A stretch of 52,960 nucleotides of DNA from Lentisphaerales bacterium (GCA_030622955.1 JAUXFM010000005.1:1-52960); one strand, 5' to 3'. Numbered from the stretch's first letter, positions 18,183 to 27,092 are shown. Numbers and translations: made by a program. Notes: generated by a model from the letters alone, not told the origin.

Positions 18183-19327
18183 AGAAGGTAACGATACTGG
18201 GAAGCTCCGGCTCGATCGGGGAGAATGTTCTTCGCGTTATAGAGCAGTTTCCTGACAAGTACGAAATAGTCGGGCTGGCTGTACGCAGCAACGCGGAGCG
18301 CGTGCTGGAGCAGGCACGACAATTTAACGTCGAACGTGTTGTCGTCGTTGATGATGCTGCCGCCAGGGATTGCGCCGACAAGGCCGGGGGAATTGCGGTG
18401 AGGTCCGGCGAGAAGGCACTTGCCGACCTGGCAGGGGCAGGTGAGGCTGATCTCGTTTTCTGTGCTGTTGTCGGGATGGCTGGGCTCAAGCCGGTGATGG
18501 CGGCCATTGAGGCTGGTGCCGACATTGCGCTGGCGACAAAAGAGGTGCTCGTGGCGGCAGGGCAGGTGGTCATGGATGCGGCCGCGGAGCGGGGTGTCAG
18601 AATCCTGCCGGTCGACAGTGAGCACAGCGCTTTGTTCCAGTGCCTCGAGGGCAAGCCCATTGAGACTGTTCGGAGGATCATCCTTACTGCGTCGGGCGGC
18701 CCGTTCGCCGCAAACAAGGAGATCGATCTTGCGAATGTTACCGTGGAGCAGGTCTTGAATCATCCCCGCTGGGACATGGGGCGTAAGGTCACAGTCGATT
18801 CCGCGACGTTGATGAACAAGGGATTTGAGATTATGGAGGCGCGATGGCTGTTCGATATAGAGCTTCCGAAGATAGATGTGGTCATTCATCCCGAAAGCAT
18901 TGTTCATTCACTTGTGGAGTTTGTTGATGGCTCGACGATTGCCCAGTTGAGTCTGCCCGATATGCGATATCCTATCCAATACGCGTTGACGTATCCTGGT
19001 CGGTTTGATGGCGCGTTGGCGGGCCTGAATCTGCCAGAGATAGGAGCGCTCCATTTTGATGAACCTGACGAAGAACGTTTTTCCTGTTTACGGCTTGCGC
19101 GCGAAGCGGCGCAGGTAGGTGGGACAATGCCTGCGGTTCTGAATGCGGCCAACGAAGTGGCGGTTCAGAGCTTTCTTGATGGTAAGATGGGCTTTTCCAG
19201 GATATGGTGTGTCCTCGAAGAAGTTATGAGTAAACACGACCTCGTAACGCGGCCGACGCTTGATTCAGCTATTGAGGCCGATAGTTGGGCAAGAGAAGCT
19301 GCGTACGGTTATTGCGCGAGTTGCTGA
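18179..19327 (+). CDS. dxr: 1-deoxy-D-xylulose 5-phosphate reductoisomerase
   Basis: Second enzyme of the MEP isoprenoid pathway, NADPH-dependent, cytoplasmic. VTILGSSGSIGENVLRVI is the dinucleotide-binding N-terminus. LATKEVLVAAG, LPVDSEHSALFQCLEG and LTASGGPF carry metal and substrate residues. VNHPRWDMG-like LNHPRWDMGRKVTVDSATLMNKGFE is also complete. The 382 residues are near normal length. It is coupled to cdsA by an ATGA overlap and followed 31 bp later by rseP. The pathway's ispG is at the end of the same run. Confidence 0.97.
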   Translation: MKKVTILGSSGSIGENVLRVIEQFPDKYEIVGLAVRSNAERVLEQARQFNVERVVVVDDAAARDCADKAGGIAVRSGEKALADLAGAGEADLVFCAVVGMAGLKPVMAAIEAGADIALATKEVLVAAGQVVMDAAAERGVRILPVDSEHSALFQCLEGKPIETVRRIILTASGGPFAANKEIDLANVTVEQVLNHPRWDMGRKVTVDSATLMNKGFEIMEARWLFDIELPKIDVVIHPESIVHSLVEFVDGSTIAQLSLPDMRYPIQYALTYPGRFDGALAGLNLPEIGALHFDEPDEERFSCLRLAREAAQVGGTMPAVLNAANEVAVQSFLDGKMGFSRIWCVLEEVMSKHDLVTRPTLDSAIEADSWAREAAYGYCASC

Positions 19328-19358
19328 TTAATAGCGAATGCAGATAGGAGTTCTCTAA

Positions 19359-20807
19359 ATGCTTGGTGCGGTATATGGGGTTGTCATTCTGGTCCTCTTG
19401 CTCGGTGTTACCATATTTGCCCATGAGTTGGGTCATTTCCTGGTTGCCCGCGCTTGTGGGATGGTGGTCGATGTTTTTTCGATAGGGTTTGGCCCGGCGC
19501 TCTGGAAGAAGAAGGCGGGTGGAATCACCTACAAGATAGGGTGTATCCCGTTTGGTGGCTATGTGGCGCTTCCACAGCTTGATCCCAACGCCATGTCCGG
19601 CATCCAGGGCACCTCCGAAAGTGAGGGTGGGGACAAACCCCCTGTAGATGTCCCGCCGCCACGCAACCTTCCTCATGTCGCGCCCTGGAAGAAGATTCTC
19701 GTTTCTTTGGCCGGTGGCGCGGGCAACGTTATCTTTGCGGTGCTGATCGCCTGTTTTGTGTATGTCTTTGGAAGGCCGGCAACTCCTGCGGATACTTCGT
19801 CTGAGGTCGGCTATATTGATGAAGATTCTGCCCTTTACAATGCCGGTGTGCGGATCGGTGACAAAATCATTACGATCAATGAGATCCGGGTGAGGAACTG
19901 GAGCGAGGTCGTCAGCGCTGGGTTTCTCGAAAAAGAGGTGCGCATAGTCGCTGAATCGGCTGAAGGCAAGCCTAAGAAGATAGTCTTTCCTGTTGAGAAG
20001 GGAACGGTCTTCTTTGCCAGTATGGATGGTGTGCGCCTCTCAATGGTCGGGTCGCTCATGGAGGGTATGAGTGCCGAGAAGATAGGGATTCAGCCGGGTG
20101 ATGTAATCACTCATTTTGATGGCGTGAGGCTCCGGCATCGGTACCAGCTCCAGAACCTCGTCTGGAAGAGCAGTAGGGATAATATTCCCATTATCATTGA
20201 CCGGCGAGGCGAGATTCTTGAATTCAATATCACGCCCACCATTGACGAAGAAATCGGCAGGAGACTGATGGGGATCAGCTTCATCGATCGGCTTGCGTTC
20301 GATCGCGAGGTCATCATTCATCCTACCCCCTGGTATCAGTTGAAGGGCCACGCATCGATGATATTCAAGGCTCTGAGGGGATTGGTGACACCTAGAACTT
20401 CGGGCATGGTTGCGGGCAAGTTGAGCGGGCCTGTTGGTATTATGGGTACCTACTGGATCCTGATCAAAAGCAGTTTCATGTATGCCTTATGGTTTACCGG
20501 GCTCCTGAACATCAACCTTGCGATAATCAACCTGTTGCCCATCCCCGTCCTCGATGGCGGCCATATCGTATTCTTCTCGTGGGAACTGATCATGCGCAGA
20601 CCGATTCCGCCCAAGATTGTTAATGCGCTTGTTCAGTTCTTTGCAGTGCTCCTGATAATCGGGGTCATTCTGTTGACCTTCAAGGACTGCAGGGCGGTTG
20701 AGCGCATCAAGCTGCTGTTTGGCAGCAAAGATGCCCGACCGGCGCCCGAACAGGTCGAGGCAGTGAAGCCGGAGAGCACGAATGCACCGGTGCTGCAGCC
20801 GGAATAG
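19359..20807 (+). CDS. rseP: RseP-type site-2 zinc metalloprotease
   Basis: Membrane-embedded S2P protease that cuts transmembrane substrates such as anti-sigma factors or leftover signal peptides. HELGH (His22, Glu23, His26) lies in the first membrane helix. The third zinc ligand region NLLPIPVLDGGHIVFF is near the C-terminus. Two PDZ-like domains lie between (around 150-215 and 220-300; SALYNAGVRIGDKIITIN and AEKIGIQPGDVITHFDG). The 482 residues end in a Pro/Glu-rich tail. Found in many bacteria between dxr and other envelope genes. The ECF/anti-sigma pair at 46.1 kb is a possible target, but that is speculation. Confidence 0.93.
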   Translation: MLGAVYGVVILVLLLGVTIFAHELGHFLVARACGMVVDVFSIGFGPALWKKKAGGITYKIGCIPFGGYVALPQLDPNAMSGIQGTSESEGGDKPPVDVPPPRNLPHVAPWKKILVSLAGGAGNVIFAVLIACFVYVFGRPATPADTSSEVGYIDEDSALYNAGVRIGDKIITINEIRVRNWSEVVSAGFLEKEVRIVAESAEGKPKKIVFPVEKGTVFFASMDGVRLSMVGSLMEGMSAEKIGIQPGDVITHFDGVRLRHRYQLQNLVWKSSRDNIPIIIDRRGEILEFNITPTIDEEIGRRLMGISFIDRLAFDREVIIHPTPWYQLKGHASMIFKALRGLVTPRTSGMVAGKLSGPVGIMGTYWILIKSSFMYALWFTGLLNINLAIINLLPIPVLDGGHIVFFSWELIMRRPIPPKIVNALVQFFAVLLIIGVILLTFKDCRAVERIKLLFGSKDARPAPEQVEAVKPESTNAPVLQPE

Positions 20808-20815
20808 AGGGGCAC

Positions 20816-21907
20816 ATGATCGAAGGGCTGGCCATATCTCGGCGTAAGACCCGGCAGATCCATATCGGACAGCTGCCCGTAGGTGGCGATGCGCCTGTCT
20901 CCGTGCAGACCATGACCAAGACCGATACCCATGATGTTGGCAAGACGGTCGGTCAGATCAACGAGGCATCGACGCTGGGATGCGACATTGTCCGGCTGGC
21001 GGTGGTCGATGAGTCGGCAGCCAGGACTCTTTCTGAAATCCGCGGCGAAGTGACCGTGCCGCTTGTTGCCGATATTCATTTCGATCATAAGCTGGCGCTC
21101 CTGGCTATCGAGGCGGGTGTCGATGGGTTGAGAATCAACCCAGGTAATATCGGCGGCGTTGAGAATGTTCGCGAGCTCATCAATGCCGCGAAAGAGCGGA
21201 AGATTGCTGTAAGGGTAGGGGTCAACAGTGGCTCGCTCGAAAAGGAATTGCTCGAGAAGCACGGCTCGGCAACGCCTGAGGCCCTGGTGGAAAGCGCACT
21301 GGGCCATGTGAAGATGATAGAGGATCTGGGGCATGACCAAATCAAGATTTCGGCCAAGACAACGTCCGTGCAGGATACGCTGGCTACATACAGGTTGTTG
21401 TCGGGTAAGACGGATTACCCGTTGCATCTCGGCGTGACTGAGGCGGGAACGATGGTTGCTGGCACTGCACGATCCTGTGTCGCGATCGGCATCCTTCTCT
21501 CCGAAGGGATCGGTGACACAATACGTGTTTCACTGACCGATTCATCGGCGAATGAAGTGCTTGTGGGTCTGGAACTTCTGCGCGCGTTGGGATTGAGAGA
21601 GCCCGGCGCTTCCGTGATATCCTGTCCAACCTGTGGTCGTGTCCAGGTCGACGTTGTGCGGGTGGCGCGGGAAGTCGAGCATGAGCTTGCCCGCTACTAT
21701 GCCGAGAGCCCTGATGTAGCCAAGCCGGTGGTGGCCGTCATGGGATGCGTTGTCAATGGTCCCGGCGAGGCCCGCGAAGCCGATATTGCTGTTGCCGGCG
21801 GCAAGGGCAAGTTTGCGCTATACGTTGGTGGTGATCAGATTGCGACAATTCCTGAAGCGGATGTTGTCCCGGCAATAATCGAACAAGTCCGGGCCTTCAA
21901 AATCTGA
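20816..21907 (+). CDS. ispG: 4-hydroxy-3-methylbut-2-en-1-yl diphosphate synthase
   Basis: Iron-sulfur enzyme of the MEP pathway that reduces MEcPP to HMBPP. N-terminal SRRKTRQIHIGQLPVGG and SVQTMTKTDTHDV, a barrel with LVADIHFDHKLAL and GLRINPGNIGG, then the cluster ligands in ISCPTCGR and VMGCVVNGPGEA. The 363-residue length matches the short bacterial form. GAGGGG precedes ATG 20816, 8 bp after rseP. It is the last gene of the purA-uppS-cdsA-dxr-rseP-ispG run. Confidence 0.97.
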   Translation: MIEGLAISRRKTRQIHIGQLPVGGDAPVSVQTMTKTDTHDVGKTVGQINEASTLGCDIVRLAVVDESAARTLSEIRGEVTVPLVADIHFDHKLALLAIEAGVDGLRINPGNIGGVENVRELINAAKERKIAVRVGVNSGSLEKELLEKHGSATPEALVESALGHVKMIEDLGHDQIKISAKTTSVQDTLATYRLLSGKTDYPLHLGVTEAGTMVAGTARSCVAIGILLSEGIGDTIRVSLTDSSANEVLVGLELLRALGLREPGASVISCPTCGRVQVDVVRVAREVEHELARYYAESPDVAKPVVAVMGCVVNGPGEAREADIAVAGGKGKFALYVGGDQIATIPEADVVPAIIEQVRAFKI

Positions 21908-22058
21908 CAAGGTGAAACTGGTCTGACCCTGCCCCGCCTCAAAAACTGGACCGTTTATTCTGTACAGCCTTCCAATTGGCGAGTGTTTGATTGGTTTTGG
22001 ACTTGTTGCTTTGACGAATATGTTGCGTCATGCGCTGGGCCTTGGGTATGGTTGTTTT

Positions 22059-23327
22059 ATGAAATGTCTGTTTGTGTGTTTGATGTTGGTGTGTGCAGGT
22101 TCGCTTTTTGCTGATACAGATGAAATGCGAACATGGACATCTTCAGGTGGTTCAACTATCCAAGCAAAGCTGGTTAACCATAATAGTGTCTCTGTTGTGC
22201 TTGAGAAAGCAACCGGCGAAAAATTAAAGATAGCACTTTATAAACTTTCCGGGGCAGATAGAAAATACATCCAGATGCTCGCCGTCCGGAAATATGAAGA
22301 CGAGCCGCCGCCGGCAAATGACTATAGCATTTCCCTGAATAAGATCAGTCAGGAGATCAAGTGTGACCAGCTCCCTGAATGGTCATATTATATCTATTTG
22401 CCTCCAAATTTCAATCTGACACGAAAGTGGCCCGTGCTGTTCATTATGAGCCCTGGCGGCGGACGCCCAAAAACTGCCGAGCGATACATTAAAGGGGCAA
22501 GAAAGAACGGCTGGATACTCGCTGTTTCCAAACAATCAAAAAACGGGTTTGCGCGTTCCATGACAGCTGTAATGGCAATGATCGAAGATGTACAAGCCAA
22601 ACATCCGGTGGATGAACGGCGGATGTATTCGTCTGGCTTCTCAGGTGGAGCAAGGATGGCATTCTCAGTTGCTGAAATCTTGAAAGATATACCGATGGCG
22701 GGGGTATTGCCCTGTGGTGCCGGAGGGCTTGGCGTGAAGTTGTCCCGCAAGACAGTCATTTACGGTATATGTGGGTCGAATTGTTTTAACAGGTGGGACA
22801 TGGCCTGCACAATGAAGGAAATAAAGAATAAAACATCACAACTCTGGTTTTTCGCTGGTGCTCATAAATGGGCTAATGAGCCCGAACTGTTAGACGGAAT
22901 AAACTGGCTGAACGGTTGTTACCTGAAAAAGGGTAGAGGCACCAATAAGCTGTTGTGCGGCGAAAAGCATAGATACGCGAAAATGATGCTGGAACACTTG
23001 AGATCTCTTGTAGATGCGGATCCGGAACGTGCTTACAGAACAGGCGTTTTCATGGAGCAATTTGGAATACAGCCCTATTTTCGGTCAGATCTGAAAGAGA
23101 TCATGACTGATTTGAGGAAGCGGCCAAACATACAAAAATATATCAAGGCCGAAAAAAGCATGTATGCCCTGGTTAATAAGTATTACGCAACTGATGTAAT
23201 GGATTATCGTAACAACAACTGCCCTCCGGCTCTGACGCGGGAGGCTGGTGCACTCGCCACCAAATACGAAGGTCTAGCGTTGGCAAGACTGTTGAAGCAA
23301 ATGGGCCGCCCCACAAAGAAACCGTAA
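22059..23327 (+). CDS. Secreted SHD1-domain protein with an esterase-like alpha/beta hydrolase domain
   Basis: About 422 residues from ATG 22059, where a signal peptide starts (CLFVCLMLVCAGSLFAD). Residues about 25-75 (RTWTSSGGSTIQAKLVNHN ... YKLSGADRKYI) match the SHD1 domain common in secreted PVC proteins. The rest resembles a PHB-depolymerase/feruloyl-esterase-like hydrolase: YYIYLPPNFN, a nucleophile elbow SSGFSGGARM (G-x-S-x-G) and a possible histidine in GAHKWANEPELL. The track's earlier start at 21987 would put hydrophobic sequence before the signal peptide and is less likely. Natural substrate unknown. The gene is somewhat AT-richer than the ispG run. Confidence 0.75.
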   Translation: MKCLFVCLMLVCAGSLFADTDEMRTWTSSGGSTIQAKLVNHNSVSVVLEKATGEKLKIALYKLSGADRKYIQMLAVRKYEDEPPPANDYSISLNKISQEIKCDQLPEWSYYIYLPPNFNLTRKWPVLFIMSPGGGRPKTAERYIKGARKNGWILAVSKQSKNGFARSMTAVMAMIEDVQAKHPVDERRMYSSGFSGGARMAFSVAEILKDIPMAGVLPCGAGGLGVKLSRKTVIYGICGSNCFNRWDMACTMKEIKNKTSQLWFFAGAHKWANEPELLDGINWLNGCYLKKGRGTNKLLCGEKHRYAKMMLEHLRSLVDADPERAYRTGVFMEQFGIQPYFRSDLKEIMTDLRKRPNIQKYIKAEKSMYALVNKYYATDVMDYRNNNCPPALTREAGALATKYEGLALARLLKQMGRPTKKP

Positions 23328-23470
23328 TAGACAATCCGTCTCAGGCAACCTGGTCAGACGTCAACGGCCTGTTGCCTAAATATCACGACCCTGCGAGGAG
23401 GCTATTCTAGCGGAATAGCGGAATAGGCAAGCGGAATAGGGGTCACGTCTCGACATGCGACATTTGATTC

Positions 23471-23498
23471 TTGACAAAGACCGGGCGGCGTGTATTTA
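23471..23498 (+). promoter_or_regulatory. Candidate sigma-70 promoter of the transposase
   Basis: A perfect -35 TTGACA (23471-23476) begins 4 bases inside the left inverted repeat's end; 16 bases later comes TATTTA as a weak -10. The ATG at 23507 is close to the predicted start of transcription, giving a very short or absent leader. Confidence 0.4.
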
Positions 23499-23506
23499 GT
23501 GGGGGC

Positions 23507-24541
23507 ATGGCAAGGCCTCTGAGGATTGATGTTGAAGGCGGATGGTATCACATCACTGCCCGTGGCATTGAGCGGAGAGCGATCTTCTGTGGCAAGAGTT
23601 ACTATTGCCATTTCATTGAACTACTTGAAGAAATGAGCACCCGCTCTGCCGTAGAAGTGCACGCGTACTGCTTGCTCTCCAACCACTACCATCTGATCAT
23701 TCGTACGCCACATGCCAACGCCAGTCAGGCTATCCAGTGGCTCAATGTTAGCCATAGTGCTTGGTTCAACGCTAGGCAGGGTCGAGTCGGACACCTGTTC
23801 CAGGGGCGGTTTAAGAGCAGCCTGATAGACGGTAACGGCTCATGGCTGCGCCTATCGAGCGAGTACCTTCATCTCAATCCCGTTAGAACAAAAGCAATGG
23901 GACTAGGCAAGCGAGACAACAAGATCGAGAGCAGGGGGCTGAGAGAGCCAAGTAGTCAGCAAATCAAGCAGAGGCTTGAAAAGCTTCGCAAGTACCAGTG
24001 GAGCTCGTACGGTGCTTATGCTGGATATGCGCCCAAACCGAAATGGCTCTATACAGGGACGATTCTGAAGAGGAGCGGCGATCGCAAGAAATACCGGCGA
24101 GGGGTTCAAAGACATCTTGCCCAAGGAGCAGATGCTGGAGAGTTCGAATGCCTGGGGGGCAGAGTGGCTATAGGAACGCGGACATTTGTGGAAGAAGCAA
24201 AGACGCTTATAGGTGAAGCGACAAAGGAACAGCCGGACAGAACATTCCTCGTAAGGCGAGAAACTATCGAAAGGATCATAAAGGTTGTTGAGAAGGAGAA
24301 GAAGGAGAAATGGGAAGCGTTCAGGAATCGGCATGGTGACTGGGGGCGAGATCTGGTATTGTATCTTGCAAGGAAGCGAAGCGGTTTAACGTTGCGTGAG
24401 ATTGGGGGAAAGATTGGCGGGGTGGATTACAAGACAATTGGAAAGGCTGTGCAACGACTCACCCAAAGACTCAAAAACGATAAACGCCTTAGGGTGATTG
24501 CGCAAAGATGCCTTGCTCAAATGTCGCATGTCGAGACGTGA
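23507..24541 (+). CDS. REP-associated tyrosine transposase (Y1_Tnp) with a DnaA-like C-terminal helix-turn-helix
   Basis: 344-residue HUH single-strand transposase. N-terminal PLRIDVEGGWYHITARG is the family start. The HUH metal motif is SNHYHLIIRTP, and the likely catalytic Tyr is in SEYLHLNPVR. The C-terminal 70 residues (DLVLYLARKRSGLTLREIGG ... DYKTIGKAVQRL) resemble the DnaA domain IV helix-turn-helix and probably bind the repeat ends. Start ATG 23507 is chosen over TTG 23471, which is the -35 region. The last residues MSHVET are encoded by the right inverted repeat, so the end of the protein and the DNA end are locked together. It looks intact. Confidence 0.85.
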   Translation: MARPLRIDVEGGWYHITARGIERRAIFCGKSYYCHFIELLEEMSTRSAVEVHAYCLLSNHYHLIIRTPHANASQAIQWLNVSHSAWFNARQGRVGHLFQGRFKSSLIDGNGSWLRLSSEYLHLNPVRTKAMGLGKRDNKIESRGLREPSSQQIKQRLEKLRKYQWSSYGAYAGYAPKPKWLYTGTILKRSGDRKKYRRGVQRHLAQGADAGEFECLGGRVAIGTRTFVEEAKTLIGEATKEQPDRTFLVRRETIERIIKVVEKEKKEKWEAFRNRHGDWGRDLVLYLARKRSGLTLREIGGKIGGVDYKTIGKAVQRLTQRLKNDKRLRVIAQRCLAQMSHVET

Positions 24542-24556
24542 CCCCTATTTCTTTTG

Positions 24557-25873
24557 CTATTGCGGCTCAATAACATAGACGCCGGTCGTGATTGCCCAGG
24601 CGTCTTCCATATTCATTCGCTTCAATTCATGACCAGGGCCCCAGGAATCTGAACAGAGTATTTGTTTTGATTTCTTGTTATAGCCGATTATGAGGCGCAT
24701 ATGTCCGCCGCCGCCCCGGATCGATGGCTTCTCAGGGATGATCCCGAGCATGACGGACCAGCATATGGGAATGCCGCGGGTGATGTACTTGTCCAGGTAG
24801 CGTTCGAAGTTCTTGTAGTCGCCCTTCATTTCCAATCTGGTCTTCTTGAGCGTTTCAGGATCCATCCGTGAATAAACGGCGGTCACATTTATGGCACGTC
24901 CAAGCGTGATCTTTGGTTGTTTGTTCTTCTTCGCAGCCTTGTTGTATCTGGCCACAAGGCGCTGAAAGTTCTTCAAATTGAACGATTCGAGCACTGTCGA
25001 TCTGCATCTGAGTTTGGAGCCGATATCGTGCAGTGCCTCGAACATGGCGCTGGGGCTGGTGCCTCCACCAATGTAGGTATTGGCCATTTGTGCAAGTTCG
25101 TGTTGATCGATGGATCTTCCGTAATAGCGAAGAATGCGTTCTGCAGTAGCGACTGCGCAATAGCCCTTATGGCCCTGATCGACCATAGGGACGCCGTCGA
25201 TATAGATGTCCCCGTCAGCTTCTCTTTTTACATTCCTGCGACGATCAGCAGGGCTGAGCGAATTCTTCTTCTCTGTCGAAGAGCTTGCCAGAGCGCTTGA
25301 GAGATCGGTGTTCTTGTCGTAACGCATGCAGAGCACGCGGATATACTCACCCAGGAAGTCCTGGCCTTGCGCTCTGTCTCCGGTCGAGTAGCTGTATTCG
25401 AGGGCAACCTGGTTCGGGCGCTTGGTCCAGACCTTGCGGAGCTCGTGGATATCCGAGGATATGCGTCCGAGATTCACTTCCTTGCCATCGGATCCGGCCC
25501 ATTTAGAAAGGCTTGCCGTGATTCTGGCGAGTGAAGCTTCAAATCGGTTCTGTGGTATAGGTCCGAGGTCACCGCGGTTATAGATGATAATATTTAACTG
25601 GTATATCGTGTTTCCTTTGAACTTCACAATTGACTCTACGGCATTGTGGCCGAGAAAAGATTGGCGAACCTTGTAAGCACGTGCGGCATCCTTCTCGTTA
25701 GAGACCCAGCGGAAGCCGTTTCTGGCGTTGGCCGTCATGAAATCCATGGACTTCATTGCCCAGATCTTGCCGTCTTCCGTGAGCATATTAGCCAGCTCAA
25801 TAGCCAGAACAGTGGTCGAAGAGACTATCAAAGACAGGATTATCACAAGTACGTGGCGCAGCTTCATTGGCAT
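24557..25873 (-). CDS. Secreted C39-like papain-fold cysteine protease
   Basis: 438 residues from ATG 25873, beginning with a signal peptide (LRHVLVIILSLIVSSTTVLA). The N-terminal half is of unknown fold. The C-terminal half (about 245-438) is a Peptidase_C39-like domain: VPMVDQGHKGYCAVATAERIL with the catalytic Cys, GGGGHMRLIIGY with the His, and CSDSWGPGHE with the Asp/Asn. There is no ABC transporter domain, so it is not a bacteriocin exporter; it is probably an exported peptidase or amidase. The ORF track's extra 135 N-terminal residues overlap the promoter and are rejected. The stop lies only 8 bp from the transposase right repeat. Confidence 0.75.
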   Translation of the reverse strand: MPMKLRHVLVIILSLIVSSTTVLAIELANMLTEDGKIWAMKSMDFMTANARNGFRWVSNEKDAARAYKVRQSFLGHNAVESIVKFKGNTIYQLNIIIYNRGDLGPIPQNRFEASLARITASLSKWAGSDGKEVNLGRISSDIHELRKVWTKRPNQVALEYSYSTGDRAQGQDFLGEYIRVLCMRYDKNTDLSSALASSSTEKKNSLSPADRRRNVKREADGDIYIDGVPMVDQGHKGYCAVATAERILRYYGRSIDQHELAQMANTYIGGGTSPSAMFEALHDIGSKLRCRSTVLESFNLKNFQRLVARYNKAAKKNKQPKITLGRAINVTAVYSRMDPETLKKTRLEMKGDYKNFERYLDKYITRGIPICWSVMLGIIPEKPSIRGGGGHMRLIIGYNKKSKQILCSDSWGPGHELKRMNMEDAWAITTGVYVIEPQ

Positions 25874-25922
25874 GTGGATGCGGCCTTTATGTTGTCCCTC
25901 TTGTCTTGTGGGGTCGTTCCAA

Positions 25923-25951
25923 TCTATACATGGCCCTGTGGCAGATGACAA
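25923..25951 (-). promoter_or_regulatory. Candidate promoter of the C39-like protease gene
   Basis: On the minus strand TTGTCA and TATAGA are separated by 17 bases, about 50 bases upstream of the chosen ATG at 25873. The match is 5/6 and 4/6 to sigma-70 consensus. It supports the shorter gene start. Confidence 0.5.
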
Positions 25952-25968
25952 GGGGGAATGGTGAGGCC

Positions 25969-26003
25969 TGGAATCTGAAGCTTGGAGTTTGGAGACTGAA
26001 CAC
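25969..26003 (+). repeat. Degenerate heptamer repeat before the lipoprotein gene (5 units)
   Basis: Units tggaatc, tgaagct, tggagtt, tggagac, tgaacac run without interruption. This is the fourth spacer in the window with 7-base periodicity and closely resembles the units near queD and queE. Confidence 0.5.
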
Positions 26004-26039
26004 TTGTCTGTCCTGTGGCGCAAGCGTATATTGAAAGGC

Positions 26040-26369
26040 ATGAAGAAGCTAGCTTCAGCCATTATGATTATCAGCGTTCTGTTCATAGCAGGTTGCACTA
26101 GCACGCTTTTCAGGAACCCTGCATGGAAGAAGTTTGTCGACAACTCAAGGATCGTCAGTGTGGCCAAGCGATCATACCAGATGGGGCACAATGTAGAGAT
26201 TGGTACGGTGATAACCTGGGAAGATCTTACATTCTGCCTGCCGGCCAAGTGGAAGCCTGTCTGCTTGTCAGGCGGCAAGCTTGAGCCTGGGGCTATAGGC
26301 GAACAGATGAAATGCTCGGTGCATGGTCAGCTCGCGGATCTATCGACCAGGCTGCGACAGGCCCGGTAA
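26040..26369 (+). CDS. Small lipoprotein of unknown function
   Basis: 109 residues from ATG 26040 (AAAGG just upstream). A lipoprotein signal is clear: MKKLASAIMIISVLFIAGC with the lipobox Cys at 19. The mature part (TVITWEDLTFCLPAKWKPVCLSGGKL ... KCSVHGQL) has three further Cys and reads like a short competence-pilin-like or ComGC-tail motif, in which a sequence such as CPxGG is followed by KCSVHG. That resemblance is weak. It is followed 18 bp later by the SprT-like gene on the same strand. Confidence 0.65.
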   Translation: MKKLASAIMIISVLFIAGCTSTLFRNPAWKKFVDNSRIVSVAKRSYQMGHNVEIGTVITWEDLTFCLPAKWKPVCLSGGKLEPGAIGEQMKCSVHGQLADLSTRLRQAR

Positions 26370-26387
26370 TCTCAAGTTGGATTAGGA

Positions 26388-27092
26388 ATGATCAAACAGG
26401 AGCAGATTGAGATCGCTTTTGAAGCGCCATCACTTACGCGCTCGGAGTTTGGTGCTTTTCTTAATGATGGGGCAAGAGCCCCGATATCTGTGAAGTTCAC
26501 CAGGAATCGAGTGACAATGCTCTCCGCTTCTTTTGCAGTCGATGGTATCGATCTTAGATTGCACCAGTCATTTCTTGCGGCGCCCCTGGCGATTCGAAAG
26601 GCCCTGCGCACCTATCTGCGCACAAGGCGCAAGGCGGCATGGCGTGAGGTCTCGGCTTTCGCCGATTGCATTGATTCGGAAAGGAGCCGTCCGGGTAGAC
26701 GACTGAGGTCTGCAGGTAAGGTGTTTAACCTGGAGCAGATCAGGAAAGAGATCAACATGGAGTTCTTCAATGATCGTGTGAAGTGCCAAGTGGGGTGGGG
26801 TAAGCGTGCGCCTCGCCGACAAAGGTGGCGCCGACGAAAATCGATAAGCTACGGCTCGTGGAATGCTGCTACGAGAACGGTCCGAGTCAATCCTCTGCTT
26901 GACAGTGAGTCAATTCCCGTTGAATTCATCAGATACATTGTTTTTCACGAGATGCTGCATTCTGTTGTACCTGACGAGAGGACGAGGAGCAGGATTAACT
27001 ACCATACGGCACAGTTCAGAAAACTGGAGCACGCCTTCCCCGATCTTTCCCGCATGCGGGCGCTGGGCGACAGACTGATCAATGTGCTCTAG
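26388..27092 (+). CDS. SprT-like zinc metalloprotease
   Basis: 234 residues. The C-terminal half carries YIVFHEMLHSVVPDERT with the HExxH zinc motif and a downstream YHTAQFRKLEHAFPD that supplies a third histidine, the pattern of SprT/WLM-type gluzincins. The family includes DNA-protein crosslink proteases and many uncharacterised bacterial proteins. The N-terminal region is basic (RKAAWREVSAFAD, APRRQRWRRRKS), which would suit DNA binding. No signal peptide. It may be co-transcribed with the lipoprotein in front. It converges on the MFS gene, 63 bp away. Confidence 0.75.
   Translation: MIKQEQIEIAFEAPSLTRSEFGAFLNDGARAPISVKFTRNRVTMLSASFAVDGIDLRLHQSFLAAPLAIRKALRTYLRTRRKAAWREVSAFADCIDSERSRPGRRLRSAGKVFNLEQIRKEINMEFFNDRVKCQVGWGKRAPRRQRWRRRKSISYGSWNAATRTVRVNPLLDSESIPVEFIRYIVFHEMLHSVVPDERTRSRINYHTAQFRKLEHAFPDLSRMRALGDRLINVL

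Larger units (their letters stand above)
23435..24549 (+). mobile_element. REP-type transposase element bounded by perfect 33-bp inverted repeats
   Basis: The left end 23435-23467 (aataggggtcacgtctcgac...) and the right end 24517-24549 are exact reverse complements over 33 bases, enclosing one transposase gene. The right repeat overlaps the last codons of that gene (MSHVET and stop). Looser similarity continues outward on both sides for about 20 bases. The total is 1115 bp. IS200-like Y1 elements normally have hairpin ends rather than long perfect inverted repeats, and RAYT genes are typically flanked by inverted REP sequences, so this fits a RAYT unit. Confidence 0.8.
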
